Positions 43,370 through 52,179 of a stretch of DNA of 64,000 nucleotides are shown piece by piece. Both the position numbers and the translations under genes were made by a program. Every line of letters starts with the position of its first letter. Within the stretch, counting starts at the first letter, position 1. Source of the DNA: Bradyrhizobium canariense (GTDB lineage Bacteria > Pseudomonadota > Alphaproteobacteria > Rhizobiales > Xanthobacteraceae); the NCBI RefSeq assembly GCF_018130465.1, contig NZ_JAFCKJ010000018.1, positions 1-64,000 on the forward strand. The letters are read 5' to 3'. The notes beneath the pieces are model-generated. The model was given only the letters and a program-made list of their open reading frames with translations, was not told the DNA's origin and made no database searches.

Positions 43370-44281
43370 ATGAGTGAAGCAAAGCAACCCGTCTCCCAAC
43401 GCGACTTCGTCGGCTATCGCGGCAAGCCGCCCAACCCGCATTGGCCGAACAGCGCGCGCGTCGCGGTGTCGCTGGTGGTGAATTTCGAGGAGGGTTCGGA
43501 GTTTTCCGTCAACGACGCCGATGCGGGCAACGAGGCGATCTACGAAGTGGTCCACAAGCTCGACGGCCCGGATTCCTGCATCGACAGTCATTTCGAATAT
43601 GGCACGCGCGCCGCATGGTGGCGCATCATGGACCTGTTCGACGCATACGGCGTCAAGGCGACGGTAAGCTCCTGCGGCCGCGCGGTCGAACGCTCGCCGG
43701 AGCTGGCGCGCGATGCCATTGCCCGCGGCCACGAGGTATCGGCCCATGGCTGGCGCTGGCAGAGCCACGCCGACATGAACGAAGCGAGCGAACGCGAGGT
43801 CATCGCGAATACGGTGGCGACGATCGAACGCGTCACCGGGCAGCGCCCGGTCGGCTGGCACACGCGTTCGGCGACCTCACCGAACACGCGGCGCCTGCTG
43901 GTCGAGGACGGCGGCTTCCTCTACGACAGCGACGCCTATAATGACGACCTGCCCTATTACAGGGAGGTTGCCGGCAAGCAGCACCTGGTGCTGCCCTACG
44001 CTTTCGACACCAACGACATGCAGTACTACAACGCCTCGCGCTTCAACGGCGCCGACTTCGCCGACTATGTCATCGACGCCTTTGAATGGCTCAAGCGCGA
44101 GGGCGAGACAGCGCCGAAGATGATGTCAGTCGGGCTGCATCTGAGGATGATCGGCCGCCCCGGCCGGATCGGCGCGCTGGACCGGATCCTGGCGCACGTC
44201 ACTGGAAGCGGCGCGGCATGGATCGCGCCGCGCGCCGCGATTGCGCGGCATTGGAAGGAAGTGGTGCCGGCGGGGGAGTGA
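43370..44281 (+). CDS. Polysaccharide deacetylase family hydrolase, PuuE/allantoinase-like
   Basis: This 303-residue cytoplasmic enzyme has a NodB-type barrel: VAVSLVVNFEEGSEFSVNDA, CIDSHFEYGTRAAWWRIMDL, ARGHEVSAHGWRWQSHADM and GWHTRSATSPNTRRLLVE. The NFEEG and HGWRW elements are those of PuuE-type allantoinases and related ureide/amide hydrolases rather than chitin deacetylases. It starts 3 bp after the second permease gene, so it is in the transporter operon and probably acts on the imported compound. A ureide, purine derivative or acylated polyamine are possible substrates. Its presence under a GntR-FCD regulator fits a nitrogen-scavenging catabolic operon (inference). Confidence 0.85.
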   Translation: MSEAKQPVSQRDFVGYRGKPPNPHWPNSARVAVSLVVNFEEGSEFSVNDADAGNEAIYEVVHKLDGPDSCIDSHFEYGTRAAWWRIMDLFDAYGVKATVSSCGRAVERSPELARDAIARGHEVSAHGWRWQSHADMNEASEREVIANTVATIERVTGQRPVGWHTRSATSPNTRRLLVEDGGFLYDSDAYNDDLPYYREVAGKQHLVLPYAFDTNDMQYYNASRFNGADFADYVIDAFEWLKREGETAPKMMSVGLHLRMIGRPGRIGALDRILAHVTGSGAAWIAPRAAIARHWKEVVPAGE

Positions 44282-44310
44282 TTTGCAGCGGCCTTCGCCA
44301 CACAGAAGGT

Positions 44311-44412
44311 GTCATGCCCCGCGCAGGCGGGGCATCCAGTACGCCGCGGCGTCTCGGCTCTATCACGACTGTCTCTGGAATACTGGATCGCCCGCCTTCG
44401 CGGGCGATGACA
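44311..44412. repeat. Paired-hairpin dispersed repeat, family A copy 3 (most intact)
   Basis: GTCATGCCCCGC-GCAG-GCGGGGCATCCAGTACGCC is followed by TCTCGGCTC and CTCTGGAATACTGGATCG, then the hairpin CGCCCGCC-TTCG-CGGGCGATGAC. It lies in the convergent gap between the deacetylase and antiporter genes and is the best reference for the copies at 1340-1440 and 5479-5597. Confidence 0.85.
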
Positions 44413-44450
44413 CCGAGGTTGTGGGAGCGGCTCGCAAAACAGCGCGACAG

Positions 44451-46244
44451 CTAAACCCCCGCCACCGACGTCCAAAGCTCCGCGAGCTTGCGCCGCAGAA
44501 CCTGTGTCCGCGTCAGCGGCGCGGGCGCTTCCTCGTCTTCCGGCAGGCGCAGGCCGACGACGTTGACGCGGCCACCCGAGATCGAGCGCGCCACAAGCAC
44601 GATCGGATCCAGCACGAGTTCCGCCCCCTCTTTCGGCGCGCGGTCGAGATGGACGTCGAAATAATCCGCGAGCGTGTGTTTGCTCTCGTCCTCGCCGACC
44701 TTCACGCCGTAGATCTCTGCGAGCTCGGCGAGCGTGTGCTCGCCGGAGACCATGAAGTCGCCCAGCAGATGCGGGTCCGGCGCCGAGCTCGGCTGCATGT
44801 CGACGAAGAAGCGATCGAGCGATTCGGCCTTTTCCGGCGGCGCCAGCAGATAGATGTAATCGCCGGGCGCGATCGGCTCGGCTTCAATCGGCGTCAAAAT
44901 GCTCTCTTTGCGGATCACCAGCGTCGGCTTCGACCAGGACGGGATCAAACCGCGGCGGAAATACAGGCTCTTGGGCCGTACCGGATAACCGACCAATTGC
45001 TGCTCGAGCTGGCCGGGTAGATCGAGTTCGACGCGGCGCGGGCCACGCTCGGCGCGCGGCAGCGCCACATGCAGCTTGCGCGCGGCCGGCCCCAGGGTCC
45101 AGCCCTGCAGCAGCAGCGAGATGATGACGACGACGAAGGCGACGTCGAAATAGAGATAGGCCTTCGACAGGCCGACCAGCATCGGGATCGAGGCCAGGAA
45201 GATCGCGACCGCCCCGCGCAGGCCGGTCCAGGCGATGAAGATCTTTTCGCGCCAGTTGAAGCGGAACGGCGCGAGGCACACGAACACGGCGATCGGCCGC
45301 GCCACCAGCATCAGGACGAATGCGATCCCGACCGCCGGCAGCACGCTGCCGCCAAGCCGGCTCGGCGAGACCAGCAGGCCGAGCAGCACGAACATCACGA
45401 TCTGCGCCAGCCAGGTCGCGGCGTCCAGGAAGGCCACCACCGAATTATGCGCGCGCGTCGGGCGGTTGCCGATGATGATGCCGGCGAGATAGACCGCGAG
45501 GAAGCCCGAAGCGTGCATGATCTGCGAGCCGCCGAAGATGACGAGCGCGGCGGTGGTGACAAACGGCGCGTGGAGGCCCTGCGGCAGCGCGACCCGATTG
45601 AGCGCGATGACGACCAGGCGCCCGCCGATCACCCCGACGACGGCGCCCAGCACGGCCTCCTGGGCGAACTCCCTCAGCACATGCGCGGCCGTGCCCGTTC
45701 CCAGCGAGATGTATTCGACCAGCATCAGGGTCAGGAAGATCGCGAAGGGATCATTGGTGCCGGATTCCACCTCCAGCGTCGCGCCGACGCGCGGGCGCAG
45801 GCGCAGGCCCTGGGTATGCACCAGCAGGAACACTGCAGCCGCGTCGGTCGAGGCCACCACGGCGCCGACCAGCAGCGACTCCGTCCAGTTGAGGTCGAGC
45901 GCATATTTCGCGAACGGCGCCGTGATCAGCGCGGTCAGCAGCACGCCGACGGTCGCGAGCACCACGGAGGGCGCGAGCACGGTGCGGATGCTGGCAAAGC
46001 GAGTCCGCAGGCCACCGTCGAACAGGATCAGTGCGAGCGCCACCGAGCCGACCAGATAGGTGGTTCGGACGTCGTCGAACTGCAGCTGCCCGGGACCTGA
46101 ATCGCCCGCGAGCATGCCGATCGCGAGGAAGACGAGCAGAAGGGGCGCGCCGAAGCGCAGCGCAAGCAGGCTTGACAGGATACCGGCCAACACCAGGACG
46201 GCGCCGAGCAATATGGCGAGGCTGACAGTGTCGAGGGAAGCCAT
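44451..46244 (-). CDS. Potassium/proton antiporter, CvrA/NhaP2 type
   Basis: From ATG 46244 (GGAAGG upstream) the protein has 597 residues. The CPA1-type exchanger domain (~1-390; about 12-13 helices) includes GLRTRFASIRTVLAPSV, VGAVVASTDAAAVF and VESGTNDPFAIFLT, whose Asp residues are the ion site. The cytoplasmic C-terminus has a TrkA_C-like domain (~400-490; PTLVIRKESILTPIEAEPIA, GDYIYLLAP) and a CorC_HlyC-like end. This matches CvrA/NhaP2 K+/H+ antiporters used for potassium and pH homeostasis. Convergent with the deacetylase gene and divergent from the MscS gene. An upstream extension to 46340 was not used. Confidence 0.92.
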   Translation of the reverse strand: MASLDTVSLAILLGAVLVLAGILSSLLALRFGAPLLLVFLAIGMLAGDSGPGQLQFDDVRTTYLVGSVALALILFDGGLRTRFASIRTVLAPSVVLATVGVLLTALITAPFAKYALDLNWTESLLVGAVVASTDAAAVFLLVHTQGLRLRPRVGATLEVESGTNDPFAIFLTLMLVEYISLGTGTAAHVLREFAQEAVLGAVVGVIGGRLVVIALNRVALPQGLHAPFVTTAALVIFGGSQIMHASGFLAVYLAGIIIGNRPTRAHNSVVAFLDAATWLAQIVMFVLLGLLVSPSRLGGSVLPAVGIAFVLMLVARPIAVFVCLAPFRFNWREKIFIAWTGLRGAVAIFLASIPMLVGLSKAYLYFDVAFVVVIISLLLQGWTLGPAARKLHVALPRAERGPRRVELDLPGQLEQQLVGYPVRPKSLYFRRGLIPSWSKPTLVIRKESILTPIEAEPIAPGDYIYLLAPPEKAESLDRFFVDMQPSSAPDPHLLGDFMVSGEHTLAELAEIYGVKVGEDESKHTLADYFDVHLDRAPKEGAELVLDPIVLVARSISGGRVNVVGLRLPEDEEAPAPLTRTQVLRRKLAELWTSVAGV

Positions 46245-46454
46245 CCACCTTCCGGGTAAAAATCGCTGGGATTGCATCCTTATCGTCGGCAGACTCCCAC
46301 GCCAACCCATTTTCTCCCGCTCGCGGCAATCTGCCCGCATTTTGCGGCCTTAACGCGCATCACATGCCGGTGTATCGGTGGTCCGGCCGCGCCCTTTGTG
46401 GGAATCTGCGGCGCCCTCGAATCAACGCTTCCCGCCCGCTTCCCGACGAGACCG

Positions 46455-47771
46455 ATGGACATGGACCTCAAAGACTTCATGGAGTTCGTGCAGACCACCG
46501 CGCGCAGCGTCGGGGCGGAGATTTCGTCGCCCTGGTTCTACCTGCAATTCGGGCTCATTCTGGCCGCGGCCGGCATCGCCTATGCCGCGGAAACCGCCGT
46601 TCGCAGCCGCATCGACATGACCTCGCTGGCGATGCGCTGGCCGCTGCCGCTCCGGCACTTCGTCCGGGTGATGGTCTCCAGCGCCTCGACGGCGGCGTTC
46701 ACCATGCTCGTGATCGTCTCGCGCGTGGTCATGTACCACGCGACCTGGCCGAGCCGCAGCTATCTCTTGATGGTCGCCGCCAAGCTGGGGCTGGCCTGGC
46801 TCGCGATCCGGCTGCTGACCTCGGTGCTGCGCAACGCCTTCATCGTCAAGCTGGTGTCGATCACGGCCTGGTTCATCGCGGCGCTCTCCATCCTCGGCCA
46901 GCTCGATGCGACGGTCGACCTGCTCGATTCCATCGCCATCGTGCTCGGCGGCCTGCGGCTGACGCCGCTGCTCGTGATCAAGGCCGCCGCGCTGCTGCTC
47001 ATCGCGCTCTGGCTCACCAACATCGCCAGCAATTTCGCCGAGAGCCGGATCAACTCGACCACCGATCTGACGCCGTCGGTGCAGGTGCTGCTGGTCAAGA
47101 TCATCCGCATCGGGCTTCTGGCCATCGCTATTGTCATTGCGCTCGGCGCGGTCGGTATCGATCTCTCGGCGCTCGCGGTGTTCTCCGGCGCGGTCGGCGT
47201 CGGCATCGGTATCGGCCTGCAGAAGATCGTCGCCAATTTCATCTCGGGGATCATCCTGCTCGCCGACAAATCGGTGAAGCCCGGCGATCTCGTCACCATC
47301 GGCGACAACACCGGGCGGATCAGCGCGATGAAGACGCGCTATATTTCCGTCGCGGCCGGCGATGGCCGCGAGTTCCTGGTGCCGAACGAGGATCTGGTGA
47401 CGCAGAAGGTCGTCAACTGGACCTACACCGACAAGAACACGCTGGTGAAGATCGCCTTCGGCACCAATTACGAGGCGGACCCGCGGCTGGTCTGCAAGCT
47501 CGCCGCCGAGACCGCGGCCGCTCATCCGCGCGCGCAGAAGGGCAAGCCGCCGAATTCCATCCTGACCGAGTTCGCCGAAGCCGGGATGAAGTTCTCGCTG
47601 ACCTTCTGGATCGCCGACCCCGACGGCATGGACAACGTCAAGAGCGACGTGATGCTGGCGCTGTGGGACGCCTTCAAGCGCGAGGGCATCCGGGTTCCCT
47701 ACCCCGTCCGCGAAATCCGCGTCCGCGGCGGCGCCCTGCCGGTGGAAACCACCGTAGAAGTCCCGAATTAG
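46455..47771 (+). CDS. Mechanosensitive ion channel, MscS family
   Basis: From ATG 46455 the protein has 438 residues. About five N-terminal helices precede the pore-lining helix VGVGIGIGLQKIVANFISGI, the Gly/Ala-rich TM3 of MscS. The beta domain (SVKPGDLVTIGDNTGRISAM, TRYISVAAGDGREFLVPNED) and C-terminal alpha/beta domain follow. It relieves osmotic down-shock by releasing solutes. Its divergent neighbour is a K+/H+ antiporter, which also serves ion and turgor balance. A longer open frame from 46272 overlaps the antiporter promoter and has no family support. Confidence 0.92.
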   Translation: MDMDLKDFMEFVQTTARSVGAEISSPWFYLQFGLILAAAGIAYAAETAVRSRIDMTSLAMRWPLPLRHFVRVMVSSASTAAFTMLVIVSRVVMYHATWPSRSYLLMVAAKLGLAWLAIRLLTSVLRNAFIVKLVSITAWFIAALSILGQLDATVDLLDSIAIVLGGLRLTPLLVIKAAALLLIALWLTNIASNFAESRINSTTDLTPSVQVLLVKIIRIGLLAIAIVIALGAVGIDLSALAVFSGAVGVGIGIGLQKIVANFISGIILLADKSVKPGDLVTIGDNTGRISAMKTRYISVAAGDGREFLVPNEDLVTQKVVNWTYTDKNTLVKIAFGTNYEADPRLVCKLAAETAAAHPRAQKGKPPNSILTEFAEAGMKFSLTFWIADPDGMDNVKSDVMLALWDAFKREGIRVPYPVREIRVRGGALPVETTVEVPN

Positions 47772-47892
47772 GCCCGCTTACAGGCGCAAGGCAGGCACGC
47801 TCGACTTGCATGAAGGCGCGCAATCATTAAATTGGGGCGCGAAATCAAGCCTTTCCGCCGAAATCGAGCCCACCTCAGAAGATAGCGCCCGC

Positions 47893-48711
47893 ATGAGCTA
47901 CGTCGAAGCCTCCGATACCTCCCTGCGCAAGACCGGACAGATCAAGCTGCATGGACCAAGCGCCTTTGCCGGAATGCGCAAGGCGGGTGCGCTGGTGGCG
48001 AAGTGCCTCGACGAGCTCACCGACATCGTCGGGCCCGGCGTGCCGACCGAGCGCATCGACCAGTTCGTCCGCGACTTCGCCTTCAGCCACAATGCCTATC
48101 CGGCGACGCTGATGTATCGCGGCTATCGCTATTCGACCTGCACCTCGCTCAACCACGTGGTCTGCCACGGCATGCCCGGCGACCGTCCGCTGAAAGAGGG
48201 CGACATCGTCAACATCGACGTCACCTTCATCGTCGACGGCTGGTACGGCGATTCCAGCCGGATGTATGCGGTCGGCCCGATCGCGCGCAAGGCCGAGCGT
48301 CTCATCGAGGTGACGTATGAAGCGATGATGCGCGGCATCGCCGCGGTGAAGCCCGGCGCCACCACCGGCGACATCGGCCACGCCATCCAGAGTTTCGTCG
48401 AGCCGCAGGCCATGAGCGTGGTGCGCGATTTCTGCGGCCATGGCCTCGGGCGCATGTTCCACGACGAGCCGAACATCATCCATATCGGACGGCCCGGCGA
48501 AGGCGTTCAGCTCAAGCCCGGCATGTTCTTCACCATCGAGCCGATGATCAATCTCGGCAAGCCGCATGTGAAGATCCTCTCCGACGGCTGGACCGCCGTG
48601 ACCCGCGACCGCTCGCTGTCGGCGCAGTTCGAGCACTCCGTCGGCGTGACGGCGACGGGCGTCGAGATTTTCACGCTGTCGGAGCGGCACGGCGAGAAGC
48701 AGATCGGGTGA
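47893..48711 (+). CDS. map: Type I methionine aminopeptidase
   Basis: From ATG 47893 the protein has 272 residues. It removes the initiator methionine co-translationally. The five metal ligands are visible: two Asp in NIDVTFIVDGWYGDSSRMY, His in CGHGLGRMFHDEPNII, Glu in PGMFFTIEPMIN and Glu in AQFEHSVGVT. The substrate-pocket loop YRGYRYSTCTSLNHVVCHG is typical of type I enzymes. A frame extending to 47806 has no conserved start. It is in tandem with radC, 99 bp apart. Confidence 0.95.
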   Translation: MSYVEASDTSLRKTGQIKLHGPSAFAGMRKAGALVAKCLDELTDIVGPGVPTERIDQFVRDFAFSHNAYPATLMYRGYRYSTCTSLNHVVCHGMPGDRPLKEGDIVNIDVTFIVDGWYGDSSRMYAVGPIARKAERLIEVTYEAMMRGIAAVKPGATTGDIGHAIQSFVEPQAMSVVRDFCGHGLGRMFHDEPNIIHIGRPGEGVQLKPGMFFTIEPMINLGKPHVKILSDGWTAVTRDRSLSAQFEHSVGVTATGVEIFTLSERHGEKQIG

Positions 48712-48810
48712 TCCCGGGCTGACCTTCGGGGGCGCCGGCTGGCGTGAACCGGATTTGGCATCGCAATTGACGGTTGCAAAACGCGCACCGTTCGGCATGC
48801 TTGGTGCGCG

Positions 48811-49524
48811 ATGCCCGCCAAGACCGACCACGACAAGAGCAAGCCGGAAGACGCGCCGCACTATCTCGGCCATCGCGAGCGGCTGCGCGAACGCTTCTAC
48901 AGCGCGGGCGCGGATGCGCTCAGCGACTACGAGCTGTTGGAGATGGCGCTGTTTCCGGCACTGCCGCGGCGCGACACCAAACCGCTGGCGAAGACGCTGA
49001 TCAAGATTTTCGGCTCGTTCGCCGAGGTCGTCCATGCCCCGGTGGCGCGCCTGCGCGAGGTTGAAGGCGTGGGCGAATCCGCGATCAACCAGCTCAAGCT
49101 GATCGCAGCCGCGGCGCATCGCGTCGCCAAGGGCGAGGTCAACAGCCGCAACGCGCTGTCGTCCTGGAACGAGGTGATCGACTATTGCCGCACCAGCATG
49201 GCGTTTGCCGACAAGGAGCAGTTTCGCCTGCTGTTCCTCGACAAGCGCAACCAGCTCATCGCCGACGAGGTGCAGCAGACCGGGACCGTCGATCACACCC
49301 CGGTCTATCCGCGCGAGGTGATCAAGCGCGCACTCGAACTCTCCGCGACCGCGCTGATCCTGGTGCACAACCACCCCTCAGGCGATCCCTCGCCCTCGCA
49401 GGCCGACATCCAGATGACCAAGGCGATCATCGACATCGCAAAGCCGCTCGGCATCGCCGTCCATGATCACATCATCGTCGGCAAGAGCGGGCATGCCAGC
49501 CTGCGTGGGCTGCGTTTGATCTAG
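48811..49524 (+). CDS. radC: RadC family DNA repair protein (UPF0758, JAB domain)
   Basis: This 237-residue protein has an N-terminal helix-hairpin-helix region ([20 protein letters not shown]) and a C-terminal JAB/MPN domain with the JAMM zinc motif [14 protein letters not shown] and a Glu in [12 protein letters not shown]. RadC is widespread; the historic role in recombination repair is doubtful and its biochemical activity is not established. It lies downstream of map in the same direction, with a 99-bp gap, and converges on the small protein gene at 49567. Confidence 0.93.
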   Translation: MPAKTDHDKSKPEDAPHYLGHRERLRERFYSAGADALSDYELLEMALFPALPRRDTKPLAKTLIKIFGSFAEVVHAPVARLREVEGVGESAINQLKLIAAAAHRVAKGEVNSRNALSSWNEVIDYCRTSMAFADKEQFRLLFLDKRNQLIADEVQQTGTVDHTPVYPREVIKRALELSATALILVHNHPSGDPSPSQADIQMTKAIIDIAKPLGIAVHDHIIVGKSGHASLRGLRLI

Positions 49525-49566
49525 GGCTGGCTTTCGCTTGGCGCGAAGGCGCCAGTGTCGGGCCGC

Positions 49567-49887
49567 TCAGTAGCAGTATCTCGGATCGACCGGGACATAG
49601 GAGCCGTCCCGGCGCTGCATGTAGCAGCCACGCTGATACGCGTAGTATCCGGAGCGGCGGCGTTCGCCCTCCGAGGCGATCGCAGCGCCCGTGCCGGCAC
49701 CGACGACGGCGCCGATGGCGGCACCGCGGCCTCCGCCGAGTGCGCCGCCCACGATCGCTCCACCGACGCCGCCGAGGATGGCGCCGCCAATGGCGTCCTG
49801 CGCCGCCGCCTCATGGACCGGCATCGCCATCACGACTGCCAGACATGCCGCGGTAGCGAAACTTCCAATGCGAAGACCTCGAAGCAT
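49567..49887 (-). CDS. Glycine-zipper surface or periplasmic protein
   Basis: This 106-residue protein begins with a signal peptide (LRIGSFATAACLAVVMAMPVHEAAA). A long glycine-zipper segment follows (AIGGAILGGVGGAIVGGALG, then AAIGAVVGAGTGAAIASEG), which packs as membrane-inserting helices in OmpA-like or Rick_17kDa-type lipoproteins. The short tail SGYYAYQRGCYMQRRDGSYV contains two cysteines. No lipobox is visible, so it is probably periplasmic or loosely outer-membrane associated. Function unknown. It is convergent with radC. Confidence 0.75.
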   Translation of the reverse strand: MLRGLRIGSFATAACLAVVMAMPVHEAAAQDAIGGAILGGVGGAIVGGALGGGRGAAIGAVVGAGTGAAIASEGERRRSGYYAYQRGCYMQRRDGSYVPVDPRYCY

Positions 49888-50064
49888 GCTCGCCCTCCCC
49901 TGTGGTCAGGCGAGTCATAGCGCCGCAGCCGGATTCGGACCAGAAAAATCACCACGCCGGGACCTGGACGCCGGGACCTGGCGCTTCACGCGACGGCGTC
50001 GGAGGCTCGGCTCGACGGCGGCTCAGGCCATGCCGCGCGCGTAGCGCGGGCCGGCCGATTCATC

Positions 50065-50439
50065 TCAAGCTTCGACCCAGCGCTGCACGGCCTCGGCGGT
50101 GTCGGCCGGCGTGGTGTTGAAGCAGATCGCGGCGTCAGGGGCCAGGCGGTGGACGAGGTTGAGCACCTTCTCGAACAGCAGCAGGCGCTCCTTCGGCTCG
50201 CGCAGGCCGGCGCCGATCACGATGCAGTCGAAATTCTCGTCGCGCAGCGCGGCCGTGACGCCGGCTTCCGCCGCGGCATCGAGATCGATCAGGCAACTCG
50301 TGACATCGTAACCGAGATCGCGCAGGCGCAGCAGCTGCGCATCGATATAGTCGCGCACGAGCTCCGGCGTGACCTGCGGGAATGCGCTGTAGTCCGCGTT
50401 GCCGGGTTCGATGCCGCTCGCGAGGATGCGCTTGGTCAT
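50065..50439 (-). CDS. Conserved hypothetical protein with duplicated ribosome-binding site
   Basis: This 124-residue cytoplasmic protein (MTKRILASGIEPGNADYSAF) has alternating helix and strand (YDVTSCLIDLDAAAEAGVTAAL; FDCIVIGAGLREPKERLLLF; LAPDAAICFNTTPADT), resembling a small Rossmann-like or receiver-like fold. No catalytic motif is recognised. Translation starts at ATG 50439 with AAGGAG six bases upstream. A tandem 17-bp duplication places a second AAGGAG-ATG directly upstream, creating a 6-codon leader that overlaps the real start. It is flanked by a glycine-zipper gene. Confidence 0.7.
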   Translation of the reverse strand: MTKRILASGIEPGNADYSAFPQVTPELVRDYIDAQLLRLRDLGYDVTSCLIDLDAAAEAGVTAALRDENFDCIVIGAGLREPKERLLLFEKVLNLVHRLAPDAAICFNTTPADTAEAVQRWVEA

Positions 50440-50468
50440 GCAGGGCTCCTTGTCATGCAGGGCTCCTT
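50435..50468 (-). promoter_or_regulatory. 17-bp tandem duplication of a ribosome-binding site and start codon
   Basis: On the minus strand AAGGAGCCCTGCATGAC occurs twice in direct tandem. Each unit holds AAGGAG, a six-base spacer and ATG. The first ATG (50456) opens ATG-ACA-AGG-AGC-CCT-GCA-TGA, and that TGA overlaps the second ATG (50439) as ATGA. This makes a 6-codon leader peptide (MTRSPA) translationally coupled to the gene. Confidence 0.85.
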
Positions 50469-50723
50469 GCCGGACTGCCTCGCGTCACCAACGGAGCAGC
50501 GGCCCTGCCGGTTCCCTCGCGGGCGGTCGCCCTGATCCCGGACCCGCCGCTCATTTCCCGGCGAGGCTGTAACCCACTTCACACGCGGCGCGCCGGCGCC
50601 CTGCCAGACTTGCGGGAGATCACGCTGGGCTCACGCCCTGATCACGGCACCTGGTTCACTTGGACCAACATTTGGACTGACGCGGAGTTTCGATAATTCA
50701 TTAATTAATTGCGGGAGCGGAAA

Positions 50724-52112
50724 ATGGTCTCATTCGAGAGTCTGAAAAGCGAATACGAGCGGAATTGGGCCAATCTCGAGATCCGGCCGTCACGCCTCTC
50801 CGACGCGAACGCGGTCGCACGCAAGGCCATCAACGGCAAGGCGACCTATCAGCAGATCGAGCGGCTGACCGGCGTCCCCTGGTATTTCGCCGCCCTCTGC
50901 CACTACCGCGAGTCCAATTTCGATTTCGACACCTATCTCGGCAACGGCGAAACGCTTCATCGCGTGACGACGCTCGTTCCGAAAGGGCGCGGCCCGTTTG
51001 CCACGTTCGTGGACGGCGCTGTGGACGCCTTCAGAATCGAAAATTTCGTCGGCGCTCACGACTGGGGGATCGCGCGGATTCTGTTTCGGCTCGAAGCGTT
51101 CAACGGCTTCGGCTATCACGCCAAGGGCTGCAATTCGCCCTATCTCTATGGCGGCTCGACGCTGTATGGCCCGCCCGAGGCAAGGGCCGGCAAATTCGTC
51201 CGCGATCATGTGTTCGATTCGAACCACGTCGATTCCCAGCTCGGCACCGCGGTGATCCTGCATGCAATGATGGCGCTCGATTCCTCGATCACCCTCGACG
51301 GCAGCCCGCAATTCGCGAGCCGCGCGGAACCGGAGGACGACGCGGCGCCGACGATCGTTCTCATGCAGCAGGCGCTCAACAAGCTCGGCGCCAATCCGCC
51401 GCTCGCCGAGGACGGCATCAGCGGACCGAAGACCGGGGCCGCGGTCTCCCAATTTCAGCAGCAGAACGGCCTGAGGGATACCGGACTTCTCGACGGCGCC
51501 ACGGTCGCCGCCCTCACGCGCGCGGCGCAGTCGGGCCCCACCGGATCGACCGGCGATGTGTCCCAGATCATGAAGCGGCTGGAGGACCTCGCGCAATTGC
51601 TGCGGCCACCGGTCGGCGGTGCGGCGCCGGGAACGACGACATCGGGCAACACGCTGCCCGCCACCACGGATCCGATCAGCCTGTTCGAACGGCTCTTCTC
51701 CCTCGTCAACAAGACGGCCCCCATGCCAGGACCCCTCACCCCGACCAGCCCCGCCCCCGTCGACCAGTTGAAGCAGGTCGTCGATCTGCTCAGCACCTTG
51801 CTCAACAAGGGCGGCAAGCCCGTCCTCGGCCAGGTCAATGGCGCGCTCGGCGATACCATCGGCAAGATGCTCGACGGCAAGAAGACCGCGCTCGGCATCG
51901 GCGGCTCGCTGATCACGGCGCTGCTCTCTTCGGTGACGGCCAGCCCCAACGCGGGCGGTATTGCCGGATTGCTCGGGACGCTCGTGTCCGCCGTGCCGGG
52001 CCTTGGCCAGTTCGCGATGCCGATCTCGCTGGCGCTCACGGCCTGGGGCGTGCTCGGCAAGCTGGAGAAATGGGCCCAAGGCACCGCGCCGCCGCCCAAG
52101 GCGACGACGTAG
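50724..52112 (+). CDS. Phage-type lysozyme-like/peptidoglycan-binding domain protein
   Basis: This 462-residue protein has three parts. The N-terminal domain (~1-195) matches the lysozyme-like domain of some phage tail or lysis proteins: YFAALCHYRESNFDFDTYLG, with the Glu of YRES as candidate catalytic acid, KGRGPF, DWGIARILFRLEAFNGFGYH and KFVRDHVFDS. A peptidoglycan-binding domain (~205-275; VLMQQALNKLGANPPL, ISGPKTGAAVSQFQQQNGL) follows. Then comes a Pro/Thr-rich linker and a hydrophobic Gly-rich C-terminus (~360-450) that may insert in membrane. No other phage gene is near. It has no signal peptide. Start 50724 follows GGGAGCGG; a TTG at 50709 is in frame. Confidence 0.8.
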   Translation: MVSFESLKSEYERNWANLEIRPSRLSDANAVARKAINGKATYQQIERLTGVPWYFAALCHYRESNFDFDTYLGNGETLHRVTTLVPKGRGPFATFVDGAVDAFRIENFVGAHDWGIARILFRLEAFNGFGYHAKGCNSPYLYGGSTLYGPPEARAGKFVRDHVFDSNHVDSQLGTAVILHAMMALDSSITLDGSPQFASRAEPEDDAAPTIVLMQQALNKLGANPPLAEDGISGPKTGAAVSQFQQQNGLRDTGLLDGATVAALTRAAQSGPTGSTGDVSQIMKRLEDLAQLLRPPVGGAAPGTTTSGNTLPATTDPISLFERLFSLVNKTAPMPGPLTPTSPAPVDQLKQVVDLLSTLLNKGGKPVLGQVNGALGDTIGKMLDGKKTALGIGGSLITALLSSVTASPNAGGIAGLLGTLVSAVPGLGQFAMPISLALTAWGVLGKLEKWAQGTAPPPKATT

Positions 52113-52120
52113 TCTGCGTC

Positions 52121-52162
52121 CATCCTTCGAGACGCCCGCCTATGGCGGGCCCTCAGGATGAG
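52121..52162. repeat. Dispersed hairpin repeat (family D)
   Basis: CATCCTTCGAGACGCCCGCC faces GGCGGGCCCTCAGGATG around a TAT loop, nine bases after the lysozyme-like gene stop. This catCCTTCGAG...CTCAGGATGAG type occurs commonly in Bradyrhizobium genomes and could also terminate transcription. Confidence 0.75.
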
Positions 52163-52179
52163 GTCGCGTTTCGCGGCGT

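Noticed and set aside
45069-46100. A 343-codon frame antisense to the K+/H+ antiporter
   Set aside because: Its content is His/Arg/Asp-rich repeat-like shadow; the antiporter motifs on the minus strand are clear.
50724-52112. Reading the lysozyme-like gene as evidence of a prophage
   Set aside because: No integrase, capsid, tail, portal or terminase gene is found on either side; neighbours are ordinary chromosomal genes.
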